This document shows, one piece after another, positions 1 to 5,971 of a DNA stretch of 6,041 nucleotides (positions are counted from its first letter, which is position 1; every line of letters begins with the position of its first letter). The notes below the pieces were generated by a model. The model did no database searches. It saw nothing but the letters and a program-made list of their open reading frames with translations, and had not been told where the DNA came from. The DNA is from DATMYQ01 sp035560935 (GTDB lineage: Bacteria; Bacillota; Negativicutes; Sporomusales; Sporomusaceae), in contig DATMYQ010000340.1 in NCBI GenBank assembly GCA_035560935.1, positions 1-6,041 of the forward strand, in the 5' to 3' direction. The position numbers and the translations under genes are program-made.

Positions 1-122
1 GAGACAGGATCAGCGTTCTGATAAATAACGAAGAAAGTATTTTCCGGTAGCAGGCTAAAAAATGAAAATACTTGTAAAATCTCGGGTGGATATGTCAAAA
101 TGAAAAGATGACGCGGTATGTG
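1..122. other. Leader region upstream of the first kinase gene, no gene supported
   Basis: All three forward frames close within the first 50 bases (stops at 19-21, 26-28 and 48-50), so at most the last few codons of an upstream gene could lie here, and which frame would be used cannot be told. A 13-codon ORF at 62-103 has no convincing ribosome binding site. I find no GG-N10-GC sigma54 pattern and no good -35/-10 pair. The promoter of the first kinase gene is therefore unresolved and may lie before the window. Confidence 0.5.
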
Positions 123-128
123 AAGGAG
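123..128 (+). promoter_or_regulatory. Ribosome binding site AAGGAG of the membrane kinase
   Basis: A near-perfect Shine-Dalgarno sequence lies 9 bases before the ATG at 138. A closer ATG at 133 is in another frame and stops after four codons. This supports 138 as the start, although ATG 150 in the same frame is also possible. That later start would remove only four residues before the first membrane helix. Confidence 0.8.
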
Positions 129-137
129 TAAAATGAA

Positions 138-2579
138 ATGCAACTGAACATGAGAACAAAACTGATTGTCTATATTGTGCTGCTTATTGTCACTGCCGCT
201 GCTGCCGCTCTGGTACCGCCGCTTTATTTCTTTTTTGACCGACAGGAACAGGAGCAGCAAAGGGCGGCGTTGCAGGGAGTAAACGGTCTGAACAATATTA
301 TCGAAGAATATAAGAAAGACGCTGCAAATTACGCGACAATTTTCAGCAAAATACCAGATATTGCTCAATCTGTTGAAACGCAAGACACGGAGGCGTTAAT
401 GCCGTTGTTAGTTTCACTGGAAAAAGATAGCGGGCTCGATTTTATCGCTGTTACCGACGCAAGCGGCGTTGTTCTTTTGCGGACACATACTTTGCAGAAG
501 GGCGATAATATTGTCCAGCAGGTCAATGTCCAGTCTGCGCTTGACGGAGTTACAAACGCCAGCCTGGGACCGGATCCGGCCATCAGACTGGCAATTCAAG
601 CTGGAGCGCCACTACGGAATGACCGGGGGAATATCGTTGGAGTTGTACTGGTAGGTTATGATGCCGCCAAAGATAAAATCGTCAATCGGGTGAAAAAACT
701 GTTTAACACTGAGGCAACATTATTTTTAGGAGATGAACGGGTCTCCACGACCATTCTGAAAGAGAATCAAAGGGCAGTTGGTACCAAGTTGAATGATGTC
801 GTTCTGGCTAAGGTACTGGGTGAAGGGCAAACGTATGTTGGCCGGGCGGAAATCCTGGAGACGGAATATATGACGGCTTATCTGCCGGTGTTGGGAGCTG
901 ACGGCAAACCGATTGGCGTCTTGTTCGCCGGGGAATCGTTGACAGATTTTCTCGAAGAGAGAAATAAATATACAATGATTTTTGGCTTTATCATGCTGTG
1001 TCTACTCGTTGTTGCGGTATTTACCGCGACGAAGCAGTTGCATACTGAGCTGGAAGAGGCCAAAAATCAACTGGAAAAGACAGTGTTATCCCGTAATGAG
1101 GAACTGCAAAAAAGCTATCGGTTTACAGAGCTGGTGGTGGAAAATATTCCTGACGCCATCTTTGTTAAAGACGCGAAAGATCTTAGCTGCGTCCGGATTA
1201 ACAAAGCAGCAGAAGAATTGTTGGGGCATTCGCGCACGGAGATCGTTGGCAATGCCAATGCGAATTTGCTACTGCGTGATGTGGGACTGTTTAAAGAAGC
1301 GGATGTTACGTTGCTCAGAAAAGGGTTGTGGGTAAATAATCCAGAGGAGCCATTTATCATTAAAGGTAAAGGATTGCGGTGGCTGCATACCAAAATGATT
1401 CCGATTGTAGACGCACAAGGAACGCCAGAATATTTGCTGGGAATTACCGCGGATGTCTCTGAACTTAAAGAGACGCTGGGAGCGTTGGAAATTGCCGCGA
1501 AAGAGAAAAGGCTGGTTCTCGACAGTACCAGCGATATTATCCTTTATCATGATTTGGCCATGCGGGTGGTGTGGGCGAACCAAAAAGTCTGCGATTTAAC
1601 AAAGCAAACTGCCGAAGAACTGAGAGGAAAAGTATGCTGGGAAGTTTGGTACCAACGTAATGAACCTTGTGCAGGCTGCCCGGTTATTTTGGCTTTGAAC
1701 AGCGGTGAGCCGCAGGCGGCGGAAATGGTTGGGCCAGATGGCCGGATTCGCTATATACGTGGTTATCCTATTGAAAATGATAGGGGACAAATTATAGGGG
1801 CAGCTGAATTTTGTTCAGATATTACGGATCAGAAAGAAGCAGAGTTGAAAATTTTGCAGGCACGGGAAGCGATTGACCGCGCGTCGCAAGTGGTCACCTT
1901 AGCGGTTATTGGCGGTGGAATTGCCCACGAAATTAATCAACCGTTGAACGCGATCCGAATTTTGGTTGAGACGGTACTTTATCTGATTAAAAACAAAGAA
2001 AATCTGCCAACGGACACCATTTGGCAAAACATCCGGAATATTTCCTGCCAGGTAGACCGCATCGATGACATCGTCAATCATTTGCGCTCGTTTCTGCGCA
2101 GTAGCCAAACCTTTGAATATGTGCCCTGCAATTTGAACGACGCAGTGCAACAGGCGTTGTCGATCATTACCAATCAGCTGATTTCAAGGAAAATTATTGT
2201 GAAAAAACTATTGGCGGCAAAACTGCCATCCATTTATGGTTCGCCGGTGAGGTTTGAAGAAGTAGTGCTCAATCTTCTGATGAACGCAATTCAGGCGCTT
2301 GAAGTTGTGCAGGAGAGTCATAAGGAGATTATGATTCGAACCTGGGTTGATGAAAGAGTAAATCTGGCGATCACCGATAATGGGACGGGAATTGATCAGC
2401 AGATTCGCGATAATATTTTTGAACCATTTTTTAGCACTAAAAAGAATGGGGAATCAATGGGGTTGGGGTTGTCGATCGTTCAATCCATTGTTTCTGCCAG
2501 TAACGGTTCCATCCATGTGGACAACAATCCGTTGGGGGGCGTGACGATACAGGTATCCTTTCCTATTAGAGAAAATTGA
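138..2579 (+). CDS. Membrane sensor histidine kinase, double Cache - PAS - PAS - HisKA - HATPase
   Basis: Predicted inner-membrane histidine kinase of 813 residues. A hydrophobic helix (about 8-30) and a second one (about 278-297) bracket an extracytoplasmic region that reads like a Cache_3/Cache_2 double sensor. Landmarks are a GLDFIAVTDASG stretch from residue 99 and ATLFLGDERVSTT from 193. A coiled coil (about 300-328) leads to PAS1 (about 328-445) and PAS2 (about 453-565). PAS2 carries C500-X10-C511-X2-C514, a possible redox or metal site. The kinase core has His597 in AHEINQPL, N-box Asn712/Asn716, G1 box DNGTGI from Asp747 and G2 box GLGLS at 775-779, so it looks catalytically complete. 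Family knowledge says Cache domains bind small molecules such as organic acids or amino acids; the ligand here cannot be told. The likely partner is the response regulator at 4430. A hairpin plus T-run follows, so this gene may be transcribed apart from the next two. No known symbol can be assigned. Confidence 0.93.
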   Translation: MQLNMRTKLIVYIVLLIVTAAAAALVPPLYFFFDRQEQEQQRAALQGVNGLNNIIEEYKKDAANYATIFSKIPDIAQSVETQDTEALMPLLVSLEKDSGLDFIAVTDASGVVLLRTHTLQKGDNIVQQVNVQSALDGVTNASLGPDPAIRLAIQAGAPLRNDRGNIVGVVLVGYDAAKDKIVNRVKKLFNTEATLFLGDERVSTTILKENQRAVGTKLNDVVLAKVLGEGQTYVGRAEILETEYMTAYLPVLGADGKPIGVLFAGESLTDFLEERNKYTMIFGFIMLCLLVVAVFTATKQLHTELEEAKNQLEKTVLSRNEELQKSYRFTELVVENIPDAIFVKDAKDLSCVRINKAAEELLGHSRTEIVGNANANLLLRDVGLFKEADVTLLRKGLWVNNPEEPFIIKGKGLRWLHTKMIPIVDAQGTPEYLLGITADVSELKETLGALEIAAKEKRLVLDSTSDIILYHDLAMRVVWANQKVCDLTKQTAEELRGKVCWEVWYQRNEPCAGCPVILALNSGEPQAAEMVGPDGRIRYIRGYPIENDRGQIIGAAEFCSDITDQKEAELKILQAREAIDRASQVVTLAVIGGGIAHEINQPLNAIRILVETVLYLIKNKENLPTDTIWQNIRNISCQVDRIDDIVNHLRSFLRSSQTFEYVPCNLNDAVQQALSIITNQLISRKIIVKKLLAAKLPSIYGSPVRFEEVVLNLLMNAIQALEVVQESHKEIMIRTWVDERVNLAITDNGTGIDQQIRDNIFEPFFSTKKNGESMGLGLSIVQSIVSASNGSIHVDNNPLGGVTIQVSFPIREN
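1833..2567 (+). repeat. Kinase core, first copy of a paralogous pair
   Basis: Residues 566-810 of the membrane kinase align almost without gaps to residues 274-518 of the soluble kinase (3652-4386). By hand count about 154 of roughly 246 positions are identical. Blocks of full identity surround the phospho-acceptor His, the QVDRID segment, RFEEVVLNLL, IRTWVDERV and SMGLGLSIVQSI. The similarity starts in the helix just after the last PAS domain and runs nearly to the C-terminus. This indicates duplication of a kinase module that was then attached to different sensors. The identity count is by eye. Confidence 0.85.
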
Positions 2580-2604
2580 GATTGCTGCGAGGTCAGTGGA
2601 AGGA

Positions 2605-2666
2605 AGTCTGCAACTCTGCATTTATTACAGACATGCAGAACCCGGCAGTCTGCATTTTTTACATAC
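2605..2666. promoter_or_regulatory. Cluster of GTCTGYAA-like half-sites, candidate upstream activator site
   Basis: Half-sites lie at 2606-2613 (GTCTGCAA), 2614-2621 (CTCTGCAT), 2625-2632 (TTACAGAC, inverted) and 2648-2655 (GTCTGCAT). The last two form TTACAGAC-N15-GTCTGCAT, and the same arms and spacing recur at 5896-5926 after the regulator gene. There is also an 18-bp direct repeat matching at 16 of 18 positions (2615-2632 and 2649-2666). Its first copy can be read as a 6-5-6 dyad, TCTGCA-N5-TACAGA, the geometry known for NtrC sites. The cluster sits about 130-190 bp before the predicted sigma54 transcription start, a normal distance for a bacterial enhancer. The best candidate binder is the Fis-type HTH of the regulator at 4430 (inference). 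Part of the cluster also folds as a terminator, so the two readings compete or coexist. Confidence 0.55.
2633..2660 (+). terminator. Candidate intrinsic terminator of the membrane kinase gene
   Basis: Arms ATGCAGA (2633-2639) and TCTGCAT (2649-2655) form a perfect 7-bp stem with a 9-base loop. A run of six T (2655-2660) follows, its first base being in the stem. The hairpin lies 54 bases after the stop codon at 2577-2579. The stem has only three G-C pairs, so termination may be partial. The bases overlap the candidate activator cluster, and the symmetry could instead reflect protein binding. Confidence 0.5.
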
Positions 2667-2771
2667 TCAGGAATGTGGACGCAAAGAAAATTTCATACTC
2701 TGCCTGCTTCACGGTACATTATGGAGGGGGTTCCAGTATTTACGGAAAAATTAGCATGAAGGTGGTTTTGT

Positions 2772-2787
2772 TGGCTAGGTTTTTGCA
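2772..2787 (+). promoter_or_regulatory. Sigma54 (-24/-12) promoter candidate for the soluble kinase and regulator genes
   Basis: The sequence TGGCTAG-N4-TTGCA matches the sigma54 consensus TGGCACG-N4-TTGCA at 10 of 12 defined positions. It has the invariant GG (2773-2774) and GC (2785-2786) at the right spacing. Transcription would start near 2798, leaving a leader of about 35 bases before the ATG at 2833. Assuming equal base use, a 10/12 match by chance in this 250-base gap is expected at about 0.01. The operon it precedes encodes a sigma54 activator, and half-sites lie upstream, so the context agrees. Confidence 0.65.
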
Positions 2788-2811
2788 TGTTAAATTCTTG
2801 CAAGTTTCTGT

Positions 2812-2835
2812 AAGGGGAAAGGCGATGATGTAATG
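2812..2835 (+). promoter_or_regulatory. Ribosome binding region with a two-codon ORF overlapping the soluble kinase start
   Basis: AAGGGG (2812-2817) and AAAGG (2818-2822) precede ATGATGTAATG. The two-codon ORF ATG ATG TAA (2825-2833) shares its last A with the kinase start codon at 2833. AAGGGG is 7 bases from the mini-ORF start, whereas AAAGG is 10 bases from the kinase start. Either purine block could serve the kinase directly, or the gene could be reached by termination and re-initiation. Which one is used cannot be decided here. Confidence 0.5.
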
Positions 2836-4401
2836 CTGGAATGTCAATTGAAATCGGCTTCATGTCTCAATTGGAGTTGCCGAGAAGAATGTGATATGAT
2901 GCAACGAAATCTAATCGAAAAAATACTGCAGGCGAGTGAAGACCGTTACCGGGCGGTGGTGGAAGATCAGGAGGAATTGATCCGCCGCTTCCGGCCGGAC
3001 GGTATGCTTACTTTTGTCAATCGTGCGTTTGGCAGGTATTTTGGCAAGACCGTAGAAGAATTGATGGGAATAGATTTTCTCCAGTTGATTCCTCAGGAAG
3101 ATCGGGCAATGGTTCGCTGCCAGATTGATTCGCTGTCGCTGTCAAAGCCGTTGGCGGAAGTGGAACGACGGTTTATTCGTCCCGACGGTGAGGTGCGCTG
3201 GCAGCATTGGGTTAACCGGGCGATATTTGACGAAACAGGACAAATCATTGAATATCAGTCGGTTGGTCGAGATATTACCACTCAAAAAAAGTTTGAACAA
3301 AAGCTGCGGGAGAGCGAGGCGCGCTACCGGGCAATCGTTGAGGCGCAGACTGATTTGATCAGCCGCTTTAAACCGGATGGTACGCTGACTTTTGTTAATG
3401 ATGTCTTTTGCCAATTTTATGGTCAACCAGAGTCTGAACTGCTGGGAAAAAATTTTATAGCATTGATTTCGCCGCAAGATTGCGAAGTCAAACCGTTTGC
3501 ACTGGAACGGGCGTCAACATCCGTTACCGAATCACGCTACGTCAGGCAAGATGGTAGTGTGCGATGGCTGCACTATGTAAATAACGCCATTTATGATGAA
3601 CAGGGGCGGATTATTGAGTATCAATCGGTTGGGCGGGATATCACTGCTCAAAAAGAAGCGGAAATCAAAATTTCAGAAGCCCGCGAAGCGATTGATCGTG
3701 CAACAAGAGTAACCACCCTTGCAGTCATTGGCGGCGGCATTGCCCATGAAATCAATCAGCCGTTGAATTCGATCCGGGTTTTGGCGGAAACGGTGAAATA
3801 TTTATGCCAAATTGATGGTATTCCACAAAATAGCCCGATCTTAAAAAATATTGATAATATTTCAGCCCAGGTGGATAGAATTGATAATATCGTCAATCAT
3901 TTGCGCTCTCTTTTACGCGACAACCAAAACTTTGAGTATGTACATTGTGACTTAAATGACGTAATAGAAACGTCTCTGGCATTTGTGGATAATCGATTGC
4001 TTTCCCGAAAAATCGCGGTCAAAAAAGAGTTGGATCCCGTTTTGCCGCCGGTCAGCGGTTCCTTTATCCGCTTTGAAGAAGTAGTGTTAAACTTGTTAAT
4101 CAACGCTATCCAGACATTAGAAACGACTGAGAAAAAACGAAAAGAAATCGTGATTCGGACCTGGGTGGATGAGCGCGTACATCTGGAGATTGGTGACAAT
4201 GGTTCAGGCATTGATCCGAAAATTTGCCACAAGATTTTTGAACCGTTTTTTACCACGCAAAAATCGGGGAACTCCATGGGGTTGGGTCTGTCGATTGTGC
4301 AGTCGATTATCAATTCATGCAACGGTTCTATCCGAGTGAATAATGGTGCGACGGGCGGCGCCGTGATTCAGATATCATTGCCCAAGGGTTTGAGTGCATA
4401 A
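2833..4401 (+). CDS. Soluble sensor histidine kinase, PAS - PAS - HisKA - HATPase
   Basis: Predicted cytoplasmic histidine kinase of 522 residues with no membrane segment. Two PAS domains in tandem (about 37-153 and 162-278) are clearly an internal duplication; both end in nearly identical IIEYQSVGRDIT stretches. The core has His305 in AHEINQPL, N-box Asn420/Asn424, G1 box DNGSGI from Asp455 and G2 box GLGLS at 483-487, so all catalytic motifs are present. The ATG at 2833 follows AAGGGG/AAAGG. It gives an N-terminal stretch with four cysteines (4, 11, 16, 20) that is absent from the usual PAS kinase plan. ATG 2896 or 2899 would remove it but has only a weak GAGAAG upstream. The regulator gene follows after 28 bases, so the two are almost surely co-transcribed, probably from the sigma54 promoter at 2772. 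The signal is unknown: no ligand or cofactor residue is recognisable in the PAS domains. Confidence 0.92.
   Translation: MLECQLKSASCLNWSCREECDMMQRNLIEKILQASEDRYRAVVEDQEELIRRFRPDGMLTFVNRAFGRYFGKTVEELMGIDFLQLIPQEDRAMVRCQIDSLSLSKPLAEVERRFIRPDGEVRWQHWVNRAIFDETGQIIEYQSVGRDITTQKKFEQKLRESEARYRAIVEAQTDLISRFKPDGTLTFVNDVFCQFYGQPESELLGKNFIALISPQDCEVKPFALERASTSVTESRYVRQDGSVRWLHYVNNAIYDEQGRIIEYQSVGRDITAQKEAEIKISEAREAIDRATRVTTLAVIGGGIAHEINQPLNSIRVLAETVKYLCQIDGIPQNSPILKNIDNISAQVDRIDNIVNHLRSLLRDNQNFEYVHCDLNDVIETSLAFVDNRLLSRKIAVKKELDPVLPPVSGSFIRFEEVVLNLLINAIQTLETTEKKRKEIVIRTWVDERVHLEIGDNGSGIDPKICHKIFEPFFTTQKSGNSMGLGLSIVQSIINSCNGSIRVNNGATGGAVIQISLPKGLSA
2941..3666 (+). repeat. Tandem PAS duplication inside the soluble kinase
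   Basis: The two PAS units (about 2941-3291 and 3316-3666) align along their whole length. Shared stretches include RYRA-V-E-Q, RF-PDG-LTFVN, VRW-H-VN-AI-DE and IIEYQSVGRDIT. The similarity is visible in the DNA near 3244-3276 and 3610-3642, where most differences are at third codon positions. This suggests a fairly recent or conversion-maintained duplication. Tandem PAS pairs commonly act in dimerisation and signal relay; whether both still sense a ligand is unknown. Confidence 0.8.
3652..4386 (+). repeat. Kinase core, second copy of a paralogous pair
   Basis: This is the counterpart of 1833-2567. It encodes residues 274-518 of the soluble kinase. The least conserved part is a short stretch about 25-40 residues after the phospho-acceptor His, a region that in HisKA domains forms the tip of the helical hairpin. 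The segments flanking it, in which partner contacts of HisKA domains usually lie, are well kept. This fits both kinases docking on the same regulator (inference). Confidence 0.85.
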
Positions 4402-4415
4402 TGAAATGCATGGAG

Positions 4416-4422
4416 AGAGAGG
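4416..4422 (+). promoter_or_regulatory. Ribosome binding site AGAGAGG deciding a GTG start
   Basis: A purine run, GGAGAGAGAGG, ends 7 bases before the GTG at 4430. An in-frame TGA at 4424-4426 excludes any earlier normal start, and the receiver domain begins at once with QILLVDDE. GTG 4430 is therefore the start. An ATG at 4401 overlapping the kinase stop is in another frame. Confidence 0.8.
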
Positions 4423-4429
4423 TTGAATT

Positions 4430-5884
4430 GTGCAGATATTGCTGGTTGACGATGAGCAGGAAGGACGATCTTTTTTAGCTAATTATTTGTCGTTGCTCGG
4501 CCATCAAGTGACGGAATGTGCGTCCGGTGAAGAAGCACTGGAAACCTATGGAAGAAATTCGTTTGAAATGATTTTGTCCGATATAAAAATGGATGGAATA
4601 TCGGGAATTGAGCTGGTGCAAAAAATCAAAACAATCAAGCGTCAACTAGAAGCGGACGTTGTTCTTTACACAGGTTTCGTTGACCTGCAATTAGCGATCG
4701 GCGCTTTAAGGGCAGGCGCCTATGATTATTTGACCAAGCCAATCAACATGGATGAACTGCTGGCTGTTTTAGAGAGGGTACAGGAGCATCAGGCTTTACT
4801 TCACGAAAATGAAACATTGACCAAACATTTTGATGAAGAAATAAAGGCAGTCACTCAGGTTAAGGACCGGGAATTGCAGGAACTGCGGCGACGGGTGGCC
4901 GAACACGCGGGCGTCAGTACGCTGGGAGTCTTTTCAGAGGCGATGCGCCGGATTGTTCAGCAGGCTGAGCAATATCACACGGATCGCTCATTGCCGGTTT
5001 TGATTCAGGGAGAGACGGGTGTGGGTAAGGAAATTATTGCCAAAATCATTCATTATGGGACTATGGATAACCCGGGACCATTTATTGATATCAATTGCAC
5101 GGCGATTACTCCCAGCCTTTTTGAGAGCGAATTATTTGGCTATGAGGCTGGTTCTTTTACCGGCGGCGCGGCGCGGGGTCAAAGAGGCAAGCTGGATATG
5201 GCGATGGGAGGAACTTTGTTCCTGGATGAAATCGCTGAAATTCCCAGTGAACTTCAGGCTAAATTATTACGGGTCATTGAAGAACGGAGTTTTTATCGTG
5301 TTGGCGGATTGAAGAAGATTAAGACGGATATCCGCATTGTTGCCGCAACCAATTTGGATTTTGAAAAAAGGATTGCGGAAGGCCTGTTTCGTAAAGATCT
5401 TTATTATCGTTTAAAGGTGGGACAGATTATTATTCCGCCACTGCGGGAACGTAAAGATGATATTTTGCCGTTGGCGCGGATGTTTTTACAAGAGTTTTCG
5501 CAGCGTAGAGGGAAACACTTTCAACGTATCGGCGGATCAGCGGCACGGATGCTGCTGTCCTATCAGTGGCCCGGTAACGTTCGGGAGTTGCGCAATGCAA
5601 TGGAATGGGTTTCTTTTATGCATGACGGAGTGGAACTGGAGGAAACGCATTTAGGGGGGCTTACCGGAAAAACGGTAGTAGGAGGAGCAAAAGATAAGGA
5701 TGCGGTGCAGGCAACGCCGGCTAAATCAACGTCTACTGCATTGGGCGACTGTGTTGATGACTTAATTGAGCAAACGTTGCGCCAGTTTAACGGCAATAAA
5801 ACTCAAGCTGCCCGTCATTTAGGAATTTCCGTACGGACCTTGTACAACCGGCTGGAACGTATGCAAAAGAGGCAAACAACTTAA
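4430..5884 (+). CDS. NtrC-family sigma54-dependent response regulator, REC - AAA+ - Fis HTH
   Basis: Transcription activator of 484 residues, a usual length for NtrC-type regulators. The receiver domain (1-120) has the acidic pair Asp7/Asp8, phospho-acceptor Asp51, switch Thr81 and Lys103. A charged coiled-coil linker (about 120-160) leads to the AAA+ domain (about 165-400). That domain has Walker A GETGVGKE (194-201), Walker B LFLDE (Asp266, Glu267), a likely arginine finger in FRKDLYYRL (Arg321) and sensor II WPGNVREL. The sigma54-contact loop reads GSFTGG (241-246) rather than GAFTGA; the key Phe and Thr are kept. After a loose Gly/Ala/Lys-rich linker (about 405-440), a Fis-type helix-turn-helix (443-480, NGNKTQAARHLGISVRTLYNRL) should bind DNA. 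On phosphorylation it should oligomerise and use ATP to open sigma54 promoters. Its kinases are probably the two encoded upstream. Targets probably include its own operon and perhaps the gene at 5972 (inference). Confidence 0.95.
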   Translation: MQILLVDDEQEGRSFLANYLSLLGHQVTECASGEEALETYGRNSFEMILSDIKMDGISGIELVQKIKTIKRQLEADVVLYTGFVDLQLAIGALRAGAYDYLTKPINMDELLAVLERVQEHQALLHENETLTKHFDEEIKAVTQVKDRELQELRRRVAEHAGVSTLGVFSEAMRRIVQQAEQYHTDRSLPVLIQGETGVGKEIIAKIIHYGTMDNPGPFIDINCTAITPSLFESELFGYEAGSFTGGAARGQRGKLDMAMGGTLFLDEIAEIPSELQAKLLRVIEERSFYRVGGLKKIKTDIRIVAATNLDFEKRIAEGLFRKDLYYRLKVGQIIIPPLRERKDDILPLARMFLQEFSQRRGKHFQRIGGSAARMLLSYQWPGNVRELRNAMEWVSFMHDGVELEETHLGGLTGKTVVGGAKDKDAVQATPAKSTSTALGDCVDDLIEQTLRQFNGNKTQAARHLGISVRTLYNRLERMQKRQTT

Positions 5885-5888
5885 CTAT

Positions 5889-5933
5889 GAATAAATTACA
5901 GACCATGCAGGTGCAGAGGTCTGTAATTTATTC
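5889..5933. promoter_or_regulatory. 16-bp perfect inverted repeat after the regulator gene, candidate operator
   Basis: Arms at 5889-5904 and 5918-5933 are perfectly complementary over 16 bp with a 13-base loop. The stem could stop transcription after the regulator, since the hairpin begins only 5 bases after the stop codon. However, it is A/T-rich and no T-run follows: the right arm ends in TTTATTC, then CGG. Inside it lies TTACAGAC-N15-GTCTGTAA (5896-5926), which matches the arm sequence and spacing of 2625-2655 upstream of the sigma54 promoter. Both spacers contain ATGCAG. I therefore favour a protein-binding site, perhaps doubling as a weak terminator. Confidence 0.6.
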
Positions 5934-5961
5934 CGGAACCGGAAGGCGTTGCCGTATTGCC

Positions 5962-5967
5962 GGGGAG
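5962..5967 (+). promoter_or_regulatory. Ribosome binding site GGGGAG of the downstream partial gene
   Basis: GGGGAG lies 4 bases before the ATG at 5972. The spacing is slightly short, but this is the only good purine block in this gap. It is the main support for the partial gene that follows. Confidence 0.55.
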
Positions 5968-5971
5968 AAGA

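Noticed and set aside
1..50. Possible C-terminal tail of an upstream gene
   Set aside because: All three frames stop quickly, and with 6 to 15 residues available none can be recognised or preferred.
62..103. 13-codon ORF beginning MKILV in the leader
   Set aside because: It has no good Shine-Dalgarno site, is very short, and shows no sign of conservation that could be judged here.
982..1335. 117-codon forward open frame inside the membrane kinase
   Set aside because: It is out of frame with a well-supported TM2, coiled coil and PAS1 reading, and its own translation shows no domain.
2576..2833. 85-codon open frame with a TTG start in the gap between the two kinase genes
   Set aside because: It starts inside the first kinase stop, has no ribosome binding site at that start, shows no domain, and runs through the hairpin, half-sites and sigma54 promoter. 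Its end touching the next ATG is a product of the TAATG junction.
3897..4322. 141-codon minus-strand open frame opposite the soluble kinase core
   Set aside because: It lies wholly opposite strongly conserved kinase motifs, so it is a shadow of the real gene; the same holds for the other minus-strand frames in the window.
5931..5944. Small palindrome TTCCGG-AA-CCGGAA after the large inverted repeat
   Set aside because: The 2-base centre is too tight for an RNA hairpin with all six pairs, and no second copy is seen. It may be a restriction-like or protein site but cannot be supported.
5945..5960. Possible sigma54 promoter before the 5972 ORF (AGGC ... TTGCC)
   Set aside because: The GG and GC elements are 14 bases apart rather than 12, a spacing sigma54 does not normally tolerate.
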